Shown: piece after piece, positions 42,952 to 51,497 of the stretch
How positions within the stretch are numbered: position 1 is the stretch's first letter
How the letters are laid out: the number at the start of each line of letters is the position of its first letter
Source: Chitinophagales bacterium
GTDB lineage: Bacteria; Bacteroidota; Bacteroidia; Chitinophagales; UBA2359
Length of the DNA: 64,000 bases
Assembly: GCA_020628375.1 (NCBI GenBank)
Contig: JAHDFD010000023.1
Span: forward strand, 1 to 64,000
Direction of reading: 5' to 3'
Translations under genes and position numbers: made by a program
Notes under the pieces: model-generated
What the model was told of the DNA's origin: nothing
Databases searched by the model: none
The model's input: only the letters and a program-made list of their open reading frames with translations

Positions 42952-43500
42952 CTACTTAGTACTAGGTGCATCTCCACAATTCTTATCATCTTCATATACT
43001 TTCAGCTTCTCTTTCAAGTCTTTTCTAGCAAAGAAAATACGGCTTTTAACTGTACCTAATGGTAAGTCTAAGTCTTCTGCAATTTCCTGATATTTGAAAC
43101 CTTTGTAGTGCATCATAAAAGGAATTCTATATTCATCGTTCAATTCTACGATCGCTTGCATAATGTCTTCCATCATGAAGTTCGACTCTGAACGGTTTGC
43201 GACTGTACTTTTTGAAGAGTTAGCATTGATATAGTAAAGATTATCGGTTGTATCAATAATTGTTTTACGTTTAACTCTTCTTCTATAACCATTAATAAAA
43301 ATATTCTTCATTATGGTAAAAAGCCAGGCTTTCAGGTTAGTTCCTTCCCTAAACTTATCTTCATTTGTTAATGCACGGTATATCGTTTCTTGAACAAGAT
43401 CATTAGCATCTTCAACATCTTGAGTTAAATTAATTGCAAAAGGTTTAAGGTTCGAAGAGAGACCAACAACAGTTGAGGTAAAATCTTTAATTATAGCCAT
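42952..43500 (-). CDS. ECF RNA polymerase sigma factor
   Basis: 182 residues with region 2 (LTQDVEDANDLVQETIYRAL, about 25-45, and LKAWLFTIMKNIFINGYRRR) and region 4 (LNDEYRIPFMMHYKGFKYQE, IAEDLDLPLGTVKSRIFFAR). It stands alone with no anti-sigma neighbour: this conserved stand-alone ECF gene is widespread in Bacteroidota. Monocistronic, with a terminator at 42893-42923. Confidence 0.93.
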   Translation of the reverse strand: MAIIKDFTSTVVGLSSNLKPFAINLTQDVEDANDLVQETIYRALTNEDKFREGTNLKAWLFTIMKNIFINGYRRRVKRKTIIDTTDNLYYINANSSKSTVANRSESNFMMEDIMQAIVELNDEYRIPFMMHYKGFKYQEIAEDLDLPLGTVKSRIFFARKDLKEKLKVYEDDKNCGDAPSTK

Positions 43501-43615
43501 TACAAGTAATTTTGTTTAAACTTCTGCTAATATAACTTAAACAAGTTAAACTACCCACCTTTTTGTGTAATTTTAGCAAATAAATATTAAACAAAGTGTT
43601 TTTGCTTACTTTTTT

Positions 43616-43660
43616 CCCCTTACACCTTCAAGGATTTAAAGTCCTTGAAGGTGTAAGGGG
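43616..43660. repeat. long perfect hairpin upstream of sigma gene
   Basis: CCCCTTACACCTTCAAGGA (43616-43634) and its exact complement (43642-43660) form 19-bp arms with a 7-base loop. It lies between the sigma gene and the serS terminator, on the sigma-factor promoter side, and could be a repeat or an additional terminator. Confidence 0.6.
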
Positions 43661-43669
43661 GGAACAAAA

Positions 43670-43700
43670 AAGACCGATTCACTTTTTGTGAATCGGTCTT
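43670..43700 (-). terminator. serS terminator
   Basis: AAGACCGATTCAC (43670-43682) and its exact complement (43688-43700) with a 5-base loop; read on the minus strand the stem is followed by a run of six T, a classic intrinsic terminator just after serS. Confidence 0.9.
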
Positions 43701-43723
43701 GAAAATTTTAGGTCAGTAAATAA

Positions 43724-44998
43724 TTAGCTGATAATATCACATCCCATATATGGGCGAAGTACATCAGGTACTACAATACCTTCAGGTGTTTGGTTATTTT
43801 CTAAAAGTGCAGCAATAATTCTTGGTAATGCCATTGCACTTCCATTTAAGGTATGTACCAAACGTGTTTTTCCGGTTTGTTTATCTTTAAAACGCGTTTT
43901 TAATCTGTTCGATTGAAACACTTCAAAGTTAGAAACCGAGCTTACTTCCAACCAACGATTTTGTCCGGCAGAAAATACCTCAAAATCATAAGTTAAAGCT
44001 GAAGCGAAAGTAATATCACCTCCACATAAACGCAAAATACGATAAGGTAGATCCAATGCACTTAGTAATGATGCTACATGCTCCATCATATCGTCTAATA
44101 CTTCATAGGATTTATCGGGATGAACGATCTGAACGATCTCTACTTTTTCGAATTGATGAACACGATTCAAACCACGCACATCTTTACCATAAGAACCTGC
44201 TTCACGTCTGAAACATTGTGAATGACCAGCCATTTTAAGGGGTAAATCTTCTTCTTTCAATATCTCATCACGAACGATATTGGTAATCGGTACTTCGGCA
44301 GTCGGAATTAAAAACAGATCATCATCTGTTACATGATACATCTGTCCTTCTTTATCGGGCAACTGTCCGGTTCCGAAGGCACTTTCTTTATTTACCATTA
44401 AAGGCGGGATGTATTCGGTATAACCTGCCTCAACAGCACGATCGAGGAAAAATGCCACTAAAGCACGTTGAAGTTTAGCTCCTTTTCCGTAGAAAACCGG
44501 AAAGCCTGAACCCGTTAATTTATTTCCGTATTCCAGGCTCATTAATCCGTATTTCTCCAGTAATTCCCAGTGTGGTAAAGCATCGTCTGAAAGCTTAGGT
44601 TTTTCACCGTCTTCTCTAACTACTTTATTATCTTTATCTGAGTTTCCACAAGGAACACATTCGTGTGGAATATTAGGCAATAACACTAATTCATCGGTCA
44701 ACATGCCTTCAATTTCCTTCATTTTCTCTTCCAGCAGTTTGCTTTGTTCTTTCAAACCTACTGTTTTTGCTTTAGCAATTTCGGCTTCATCTCTTTTACC
44801 TTCTTTATAAAGCATTCCTATTTCCTTGGATAGCTTATTGGACTCTGCTAAAACACCATCTAGACGAGTTTGTAAAGCTCTACGCTCTACATCGTGTTCA
44901 ATAATTCTGTCGATAATTTCACTTGCATCGAAGTTTTTAATTGCAAGTCGTTCTTTTACAAATTCCGCTTTTTCGCGGATTAAAGTTATCGGTAACAT
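43724..44998 (-). CDS. serS: serine-tRNA ligase
   Basis: 424 residues, the usual length. N-terminal coiled-coil arm (residues about 30-105, containing LDGVLAESNKLSKEIGMLYK), then the class II catalytic core with motif 2 FRREAGSYGKDVRGLNRVHQ and motif 3 GSAMALPRIIAALLEN. It charges tRNA-Ser (and precursor for selenocysteine where present) in the cytosol. It ends at a strong terminator; the rho gene lies upstream and is separated by its own hairpin. Confidence 0.97.
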   Translation of the reverse strand: MLPITLIREKAEFVKERLAIKNFDASEIIDRIIEHDVERRALQTRLDGVLAESNKLSKEIGMLYKEGKRDEAEIAKAKTVGLKEQSKLLEEKMKEIEGMLTDELVLLPNIPHECVPCGNSDKDNKVVREDGEKPKLSDDALPHWELLEKYGLMSLEYGNKLTGSGFPVFYGKGAKLQRALVAFFLDRAVEAGYTEYIPPLMVNKESAFGTGQLPDKEGQMYHVTDDDLFLIPTAEVPITNIVRDEILKEEDLPLKMAGHSQCFRREAGSYGKDVRGLNRVHQFEKVEIVQIVHPDKSYEVLDDMMEHVASLLSALDLPYRILRLCGGDITFASALTYDFEVFSAGQNRWLEVSSVSNFEVFQSNRLKTRFKDKQTGKTRLVHTLNGSAMALPRIIAALLENNQTPEGIVVPDVLRPYMGCDIIS

Positions 44999-45020
44999 AG
45001 TTTAAAAGAGTTTTGAGTTA

Positions 45021-45058
45021 TGGGTTATGAGTTATTCTTACTCATAATTCATAACCCA
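45021..45058 (-). terminator. hairpin between rho and serS
   Basis: TGGGTTATGAGTTA (45021-45034) and TAATTCATAACCCA (45045-45058) pair at 13 of 14 positions. It lies 11 bases after the end of rho on the minus strand and should end that transcript. Confidence 0.7.
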
Positions 45059-45068
45059 TATCTTTAAT

Positions 45069-46631
45069 TTAACCATTCATTGAAATAAGGAACTCAGCAT
45101 TACTTTTTGTTCCTTTCATATTTTGCTTAATGAATTGCATTGCTTCTTCGGTATTCATATCGCCCATGTGCTTTCTAAGAATCCACATTCTATTCATTGC
45201 ATCTTCTCCTAACAAAATATCTTCGCGTCGCGTTCCGGATTCGATAATATTTACTGACGGATAGATACGTCTGTTTGATAAACGACGATCTAACTTCAGC
45301 TCCATATTACCGGTTCCTTTGAACTCTTCAAAGATCACTTCATCCATTTTCGAGCCAGTATCTATCAAAGCTGTTGCTAAAATCGTTAATGAACCACCAT
45401 TTTCGATATTACGTGCTGCTCCGAAGAACTTTTTGGGCTTGTGTAATGCACTTGATTCTACACCACCGGAAAGTACTTTACCAGATGAAGGTGCAACAGT
45501 ATTGTGTGCACGTGCCAATCGGGTAATCGAATCTAGAAGAATAACTACATCGTGTCCGCACTCAACCAAACGCTTTGCTTTTTCAAGGGCAATATTTGCC
45601 ACCTTAACATGACGGTCAGCAGGTTCATCAAAAGTTGAAGCTAATACTTCTGCATTAACACTTCTTGCCATATCGGTAACCTCTTCCGGACGTTCATCGA
45701 TCAATAAAATGATCATATAAACTTCAGGATGGTTTTCAGCAATTGCGTTTGCAACATCTTTTAATAAGAATGTTTTACCTGTTTTCGGTTGTGCAACGAT
45801 CAACCCACGCTGACCTTTTCCAATTGGAGAAAACAAATCAATAATCCTAGTTGTAAGTTTATTGTTTCTAGTTTCCAGATTGAACTTTTCGGTTGGGAAC
45901 AATGGTGTCAAATAATCGAAAGGAATTCTATCTCTTAGTTCTTTTGGTTCACGCCCATTGATCGTTTCCACACGTAATAAGGCAAAGTATTTTTCACCTT
46001 CCTTTGGAGGGCGGATCATACCAGCCACCATATCACCTGTTTTCAAACCAAATAATTTAATCTGTGAAGGTGATACATACACATCATCTGGTGAAGAAAG
46101 GTAATCGTAATCGGCTGAGCGAAGGAATCCGTAGCCTTCCTGCATCATTTCCAGTACACCATGCCCTGGTACTACACCATCGAATTCCAGATCGAATATT
46201 TTATCGCGTTCCTGTGCATTTGCTCTGCGTTCGTCGCGTTTAGCTTTTCGTTCTTTATAATTGTTATCACGTTCGCGAGTATCACGATTATCACGTTCGC
46301 GACCACCATTATCTCTTTCACGCCCTTTTCCATTGCTTTCTTTAGGGGTGTTTTCTTTTTCATCAGACTTTTCAGTTTCCTGCTTAGTTTCAACAGTCGC
46401 TTTTTCGTCTTTATTATTGATACGTTTTCTTTTACGTTTATTGGGGTCTTCTTTCTCTTTTACCTTCTCAGTTGGTTTTTCTTCTACTTCACTGAAAAGA
46501 TCCTGAACTTCAAGAATACGTTGGATTAAGTCTCCTTTTTTAATACGTTTGTAGCTTTTCAATCCTGCAGATTCCGCAATATCGTGCAGTTCAGTGAGCA
46601 ACATGTCTTTTAGTTGCGCTTCGGTGTACAT
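45069..46631 (-). CDS. rho: transcription termination factor Rho
   Basis: 520 residues, longer than the about 420 of E. coli Rho because of a charged insertion. Order: Rho N-terminal helices ([20 protein letters not shown]), a low-complexity Glu/Lys/Arg/Asn stretch from about 50 to 145 ([20 protein letters not shown]), the RNA-binding OB fold [20 protein letters not shown], and the ATPase with Walker [14 protein letters not shown] and the Walker B aspartate of [17 protein letters not shown]. It unwinds RNA-DNA hybrids to stop transcription. The insertion is the Bacteroidota form; its function is not settled. Single-gene transcript. Confidence 0.96.
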   Translation of the reverse strand: MYTEAQLKDMLLTELHDIAESAGLKSYKRIKKGDLIQRILEVQDLFSEVEEKPTEKVKEKEDPNKRKRKRINNKDEKATVETKQETEKSDEKENTPKESNGKGRERDNGGRERDNRDTRERDNNYKERKAKRDERRANAQERDKIFDLEFDGVVPGHGVLEMMQEGYGFLRSADYDYLSSPDDVYVSPSQIKLFGLKTGDMVAGMIRPPKEGEKYFALLRVETINGREPKELRDRIPFDYLTPLFPTEKFNLETRNNKLTTRIIDLFSPIGKGQRGLIVAQPKTGKTFLLKDVANAIAENHPEVYMIILLIDERPEEVTDMARSVNAEVLASTFDEPADRHVKVANIALEKAKRLVECGHDVVILLDSITRLARAHNTVAPSSGKVLSGGVESSALHKPKKFFGAARNIENGGSLTILATALIDTGSKMDEVIFEEFKGTGNMELKLDRRLSNRRIYPSVNIIESGTRREDILLGEDAMNRMWILRKHMGDMNTEEAMQFIKQNMKGTKSNAEFLISMNG

Positions 46632-46878
46632 AAATATATAAGTTTGATTAAAATGGGGTTTGAAAAATTTAGTAAATTATAAAGGGAATTTATAAGTTGA
46701 ACTACATAAGAATTGCCAGAATTGGCGTATGTAGCTTGCCTTGTTTTAAAAGACGGTGCAAGTTTACAGCATTTTATTAATACTTCCAAGTATAAATACA
46801 GAATATGATAAATTTATAAGAATGCCTGGAATTTCTCTTATTAATTTTCAGTTATATTAACAAACATTTCTGCATAAA

Positions 46879-47436
46879 ATGAAATTAGTGATAATTTTCG
46901 GACCATCTGCGGTGGGTAAAATGAGTGTTGGAGAAGCATTGGCTAAAATTACGGGTATGAAATTATATCACAATCATATCTCTATCGAAGCTGTGCGTCC
47001 GATCTTTGATTTTGGTACGCCTTCTTTTAATAAGTTAGTTACGCTTTTCCGTATGGAAACGATGAAAGAAGTAGTTAAAAGCGATCTTAACGGATTAATT
47101 TTTACTTTTGTTTGGGCTTTGGATTCGTCTTCTGATGTTGAATATGTAAACCGGATCGCAAATATTTTTGAGTCGGAAGGAAAGGAAGTGTTCTATGTGG
47201 AATTAGAAGCAAGCTTGGAAACACGATTGGTTAGAAATACACATGAAAAGCGCTTATTGGAAAAACCTTCAAAACGTGATACTGATACTTCTGAACGCAT
47301 TCTATATGCTGAAAGAAAGTACCAATTAAATACCAAGCCCGGTGAATTTGATCGAGCTAATTATTTAAAGATCAATAATGAGCATTTAAGTCCTGAAAAT
47401 GTAGCAGAACAGATAAAAGTATTTTTTAAGTGGTAA
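46879..47436 (+). CDS. P-loop kinase-like protein
   Basis: 185 residues with Walker A GPSAVGKMSVG near the N-terminus (residues 8-18) and a GLIFTFVWALDSSSDVEYVN stretch where a Walker-B-like motif falls; RDTDTSERILYAERKYQLNT follows. The size and start (KLVIIFGPSAVGK) resemble shikimate/gluconate-kinase-like AAA_33-type ATPases of unknown substrate. It precedes the 475-residue gene by 21 bases in the same direction and may share its transcript. Confidence 0.75.
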   Translation: MKLVIIFGPSAVGKMSVGEALAKITGMKLYHNHISIEAVRPIFDFGTPSFNKLVTLFRMETMKEVVKSDLNGLIFTFVWALDSSSDVEYVNRIANIFESEGKEVFYVELEASLETRLVRNTHEKRLLEKPSKRDTDTSERILYAERKYQLNTKPGEFDRANYLKINNEHLSPENVAEQIKVFFKW

Positions 47437-47457
47437 TATTTTTGCTATCTTGTTTTC

Positions 47458-48885
47458 ATGAAGAATAGTAAGCTTATTACATTTCTTAAAACGCTTTCCT
47501 CAGCCGAAATGAAAGAATGGGGAAAATACATCGAAGCCAATTATAGTAAAAAAGCTGAAGATGCACTAGCTCTTTTTGATTATTTGAAAAAGTACCACCC
47601 AGAGTTTGAAGATAAATTTATCGAGAAAGAGCGGATTGCCAGAAAAATTTATAAAAACGATACAAATGCTATCAAGAAGATCGATAATATCATGTATAAG
47701 TTCTGGAATTTTCTGGAAGGTTATATTATTCAAAAGGAGTTAGAGGATAGCCAAAAGTTACAAGATTTTCTTCTATTAAAAGCTTTAAAAAACCGAAAAC
47801 TCGATAAGTACTTTTTCAAAAAGGTTGATGAATTAGAAAACGATTGGAAAGGTAATAATTATCGCGGAGCGGATCATATTTTCGACCTGTACAAACTAAA
47901 AAAAATAAGAATATCGCACCCTAATTATGTAGATAGAACGAGTACTTCTTTTAATACTAAAAGTCTGATCAAAGAAATCGAACAGCTTTACTTAGCAGTT
48001 AAATTACGCTTATCGCTGAGCGATTTCATGGCACATGGCTATATCAAGGATACTAAAGAAAAGTCTTTTGAATTACTCTCATTAGATTATCTGAACGAAT
48101 TTGTATCTGAAAATAATGAGACACATAATATTCATGTAAATATTTATAATGGCCTGCATAATGCTTACAGTGGTAAAGCAGATTCTTACGAACGTTTAAC
48201 AGAACTAAAAAAAGATCTATTCAACCATTATGATTCTTTTACTTATGATGAACAACATGATATAGCTGATAACTTATCGAATTTATTCTTTTTAAAATAT
48301 AGAACCGGAACACTCGAAGCGATCAACGATTTGTTTGAGCTGAACAAATTTTTGGTTGATAATAACGTCATTAACCACGAAGGTTATATCGTTGCACATA
48401 CTTTTCAGAATATCGTAAACGTGGCTTGTGGTGCGCAACAAACCGAATGGGCAGAACAGTTTATTGAAGAAAAGCAACATTTCTTAGAAGAGAATTTCAA
48501 AGAAGATATCGTTGCTTTATCAAAGTCTTCTGTTTATTTAAAGACCAAAGAGTACGAAAAAGTATTGGATGCTTTAGCCACTATTAAATTCAAGAACGTA
48601 TTTAACAGTGCATTTGCCAGAGCCATACAATTAATTGCCTATTTTGAATTGGATGATTACGAAGAGTTATTCATTAATCACCATAAGTCCTTCAGTTTAT
48701 TTCTACTTCGTAATAAAACCCTTTCAGAAGAACATAAACGATCATTCAGTAATTTTATTCATTTCACAAAACGCTTATTTGAAAGTAAGTACACCAGAAA
48801 TACGGATAACCAAGCATTAAGGGCAGAAGTTATTGCTTGTAAACAAATTGTATATCAATCGTGGTTATTGGAAAAGGTGACATAA
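47458..48885 (+). CDS. conserved helical protein, unknown function
   Basis: 475 residues, no signal peptide or membrane helix, almost wholly helical with repeated helix pairs (FLKTLSSAEMKEWGKYIEAN, DALALFDYLKKYHPEFEDKF, LEDSQKLQDFLLLKALKNRK) resembling TPR-like solenoids. A similar Bacteroidota family begins with the same Leu-rich SxxEMKxxxKYI pattern. Function unknown. Closely downstream of the P-loop protein; terminator at 48888-48918. Confidence 0.75.
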   Translation: MKNSKLITFLKTLSSAEMKEWGKYIEANYSKKAEDALALFDYLKKYHPEFEDKFIEKERIARKIYKNDTNAIKKIDNIMYKFWNFLEGYIIQKELEDSQKLQDFLLLKALKNRKLDKYFFKKVDELENDWKGNNYRGADHIFDLYKLKKIRISHPNYVDRTSTSFNTKSLIKEIEQLYLAVKLRLSLSDFMAHGYIKDTKEKSFELLSLDYLNEFVSENNETHNIHVNIYNGLHNAYSGKADSYERLTELKKDLFNHYDSFTYDEQHDIADNLSNLFFLKYRTGTLEAINDLFELNKFLVDNNVINHEGYIVAHTFQNIVNVACGAQQTEWAEQFIEEKQHFLEENFKEDIVALSKSSVYLKTKEYEKVLDALATIKFKNVFNSAFARAIQLIAYFELDDYEELFINHHKSFSLFLLRNKTLSEEHKRSFSNFIHFTKRLFESKYTRNTDNQALRAEVIACKQIVYQSWLLEKVT

Positions 48886-48887
48886 TA

Positions 48888-48918
48888 AAAAGGCTGTCTC
48901 AAAAATAGACAGCCTTTT
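48888..48918 (+). terminator. intrinsic terminator
   Basis: AAAAGGCTGTCT (48888-48899) and its exact complement (48907-48918) with a 7-base loop, followed by T/A. It ends the 46879-48885 transcript and is followed by the convergent lipoprotein gene. Confidence 0.85.
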
Positions 48919-48977
48919 AAAAATAGTGTTCTTTCAAATTTTCATAGAAATACTGGTAGCATAAAGATTCAAAATCA

Positions 48978-49730
48978 TTAAAGCGCCGCTTCTTGTATTA
49001 ATAAACCTTTGTTAGGCTCAGGTATTATTTGCAGGAAACCAGTGGTTGTTCCACCTCCACCAACTTCATTACCATGAATACCGGGATAAGCTCCTGTTTT
49101 AGTATTTCCTTCAGTCGTATTCGCTTTTTTAATCGCGCCGGGATAAGCGCAGATGTCGAGCGGAAAAGCAAATCCCAAATACTTCTTATAACAGCTATAT
49201 ACATTTTCACTGATTACATCATCTTCCTCTAACGATTTATTCGACTGAATTGTAAAACTATAGTTTTCTGTTACAGATCCACCACCTTTTACATTAAGTA
49301 ATGTAGAATAATGCAGCAATATATTGAATTCAATATTCTTACTTCCAAGAACGCAGTGTGGAACCTGAAAGTCTATGCAATCTGTAAATGATTCATCCAC
49401 ATCTGTTACAGCTAGCATACAAGAATATCCTTCTTCCTCGTACGAATCGTAATATTGTATGTTTATGTCAATATCATCTAAAACATAACCACTATTGGGA
49501 TTCGGAATATGAAATAACGTTGCATCATTATATTCTAATCCTTGTTCGTAATCTCCCAGATACAAACCTAAGGTACCTTTAGTTGCATTAGCCGTTTTAC
49601 ATTCATCAATGAATATTTCCCATTTTGTAATTTTTCCGCCTGCATCTAATTCAGGTATTTGTTGTTTTTCACAAGCAGAAAATATGAACAAGGTAGTAAT
49701 AGCGAGTAAAGTAAGTAATTTGCTTTTCAT
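48978..49730 (-). CDS. lipoprotein, paralogue of 49808 (unknown function)
   Basis: 250 residues, lipoprotein signal LLALTITTLFIFSAC with the lipobox Cys 20, then a shared block with the next gene: KQQIPELDAGGKITKWEIFI, ATKGTLGLYLGDY and, at the end, GGGGTTTGFLQIIPEPNKG followed by LLIQEAAL. The middle contains several Cys and strand-rich stretches. Unknown function; the pair probably arose by tandem duplication, and these are two genes facing the OsmC gene region. Confidence 0.7.
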   Translation of the reverse strand: MKSKLLTLLAITTLFIFSACEKQQIPELDAGGKITKWEIFIDECKTANATKGTLGLYLGDYEQGLEYNDATLFHIPNPNSGYVLDDIDINIQYYDSYEEEGYSCMLAVTDVDESFTDCIDFQVPHCVLGSKNIEFNILLHYSTLLNVKGGGSVTENYSFTIQSNKSLEEDDVISENVYSCYKKYLGFAFPLDICAYPGAIKKANTTEGNTKTGAYPGIHGNEVGGGGTTTGFLQIIPEPNKGLLIQEAAL

Positions 49731-49807
49731 GAGTTTGTTGGGTTAAATTATAATACGAAGATAATAATTTGTAGCGCAACTAATCTAATCAAAGACGTTT
49801 AACTCTA

Positions 49808-50503
49808 TCAAAATGCTTCTTGTAAAAGAAAAGTTTTATTCGGTTCTGGTATTATTTGTAAGAAACTTGTGGTAGTTCCACCGCCATTGCCAATAATTCC
49901 TGGTATATCATTATTAGAATTCTGGGTACTTGCCGGGTTACTTGTACACAATGGTAAATTTGAACCCATTACAGTCTTTAAGCATGCATAAACATCTTCG
50001 CTAATAATATCATCACCAGATAGTGATTTTTGAGTTTCAAACTGAAATTCGAAAATCTCATCCACGTAAGTTAAATACTTACCACTTCTATCTCTATAGG
50101 TGACAACAGCTTCAATATTGACAATATAAGTACCACATGCAGGCAAATCAAATGAGGTACAATAATCAAAATCTTCATTTACTACAAAGTTATCTTCACA
50201 AGGATCATTCAGTAGATTAGGATAAGTAACTGACAATTCAATATTATATATTTCTGTATTAATATTTTGGTAGTTATCTATAAAAAATAATTCCGCATAA
50301 GTAGAATTAGTGCCATCATAGCTACCTATAAATAATCCAATTGTACCATTAGTTGCTTCGGCAATATCACATTCATCAATTAGGATAATATCTCCTTTTG
50401 TTATTTTTCCTCCTGCATATATTTCAGGCATCTGTTGTTTTTCACAAGCGGTAAATACAATTAAGGTAAAGATGGTAAACACTGAAAAGAAATACTTTTT
50501 CAT
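49808..50503 (-). CDS. lipoprotein, paralogue of 48978 (unknown function)
   Basis: 231 residues, signal and lipobox TIFTLIVFTAC (Cys 20). Shared blocks with its neighbour: EKQQMPEIYAGGKITKGDII, EATNGTIGLFIGSYDG and the ending GGGTTTSFLQIIPEPNKTFL. It lies upstream of its paralogue on the same strand, 77 bases apart. The conserved ends and variable middle would suit a surface-exposed, diversifying pair; this is inference. Confidence 0.7.
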   Translation of the reverse strand: MKKYFFSVFTIFTLIVFTACEKQQMPEIYAGGKITKGDIILIDECDIAEATNGTIGLFIGSYDGTNSTYAELFFIDNYQNINTEIYNIELSVTYPNLLNDPCEDNFVVNEDFDYCTSFDLPACGTYIVNIEAVVTYRDRSGKYLTYVDEIFEFQFETQKSLSGDDIISEDVYACLKTVMGSNLPLCTSNPASTQNSNNDIPGIIGNGGGTTTSFLQIIPEPNKTFLLQEAF

Positions 50504-50956
50504 AAGGCTAAAAAGTTTAAAGTTGAAAAATTAAAATTTTTGTTGTTGTTCACTACATTTACTTATGCTGCAAAGGTCCAGGTAAGTAATGCTGTAAGTT
50601 CTATTTTATTAGTAATCATCTTTTTGAATTTTAAGAGTTATTAAATTTTTTCGATCGATGATTCAAAATTACCAGGAGCTTATCCCGTTTTAAACTTCAT
50701 TTTTTCCCTTTTTCCTTATCATTTTTTTTATTTTTCTCAACTCATAAAAACCACAAACAACTAATAATCAACACATTACAAAAAGCAATACTTCTTTTAT
50801 TTTCCTAGCCAAAATCTTTGTTTTTTCAACAAAAAATGAGTGATTAATTATAAGACCTTATAGTATTCCTCTTAAAAAGCCTTTGAAATAGTGGTTTATG
50901 ATGAATATAGTATGACAGACATGGCAAAAACTTCCAATAAAAAGTAATTTTGCTCT
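50504..50956. other. 453-bp non-coding gap
   Basis: No plausible gene; the plus strand is T-rich (50700-50760 and 50820-50860), the only short frames are under 20 codons. A TAATTTTG (50945-50952) just before the OsmC start resembles a -7 element, which would make that message almost leaderless; no -33 TTG is seen. Confidence 0.5.
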
Positions 50957-51337
50957 ATGGTAAAAGCAATTACACACGATTCATATACTACAGAATTATC
51001 GAGTGGTAAACATTTGATATTGGCAGATGAACCATTAAGTCTTGGTGGAAAGGATACAGGAATGGAACCCGGACAATTACTTTGTGCTTCATTGGCTTCC
51101 TGTACCAATATTACGCTACGTATGTATATCAATAGAAAAGAATGGGAAGTAACAAGTATAGAAACCAGCGTTGATTTCAAGGAGAATGAGTCTGGTGAAA
51201 AAGCTTTGATCCGTCAAATCAAGTTCAATGGGAGTTTAGATGAAAAACAATTGACGAGACTTATGAATATAGCTGATAAATGTCCTGTCCATAAAATGCT
51301 TGAAAAGGGAATGGACATTCAAACAGAAATGGTCTGA
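50957..51337 (+). CDS. OsmC/Ohr family peroxide reductase
   Basis: 126 residues. The family's two catalytic cysteines are present: SLASCTNITLRMYINRK and DKCPVHKMLEKGMDI, with GMEPGQLLCASL before the first. Such proteins reduce organic hydroperoxides with thiols. The size and cysteines suggest OsmC-like rather than Ohr. Monocistronic, ending before a terminator at 51438-51468. Confidence 0.88.
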   Translation: MVKAITHDSYTTELSSGKHLILADEPLSLGGKDTGMEPGQLLCASLASCTNITLRMYINRKEWEVTSIETSVDFKENESGEKALIRQIKFNGSLDEKQLTRLMNIADKCPVHKMLEKGMDIQTEMV

Positions 51338-51437
51338 CAATTCATTATTGATGTAAAATGAATGATCTTTAAAATAGAAAAACAACTAGTCAGGAGTTCC
51401 AGCTATTTATAAAATTTGAAAAATTCAATTAAAAGAA

Positions 51438-51468
51438 AAAGCCTTGAAGACAAAATCTTCAAGGCTTT
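51438..51468. terminator. intrinsic terminator
   Basis: AAAGCCTTGAAGA (51438-51450) and its exact complement (51456-51468) with loop CAAAA. Shared by the converging OsmC gene and the PpiD-like gene. Confidence 0.85.
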
Positions 51469-51497
51469 AATTTTAATACAATTAAGTGCTAAAACTC

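Noticed and set aside
45319-45612. Open frame on the plus strand inside rho
   Set aside because: It is a shadow of the rho reading frame on the other strand with no family resemblance.
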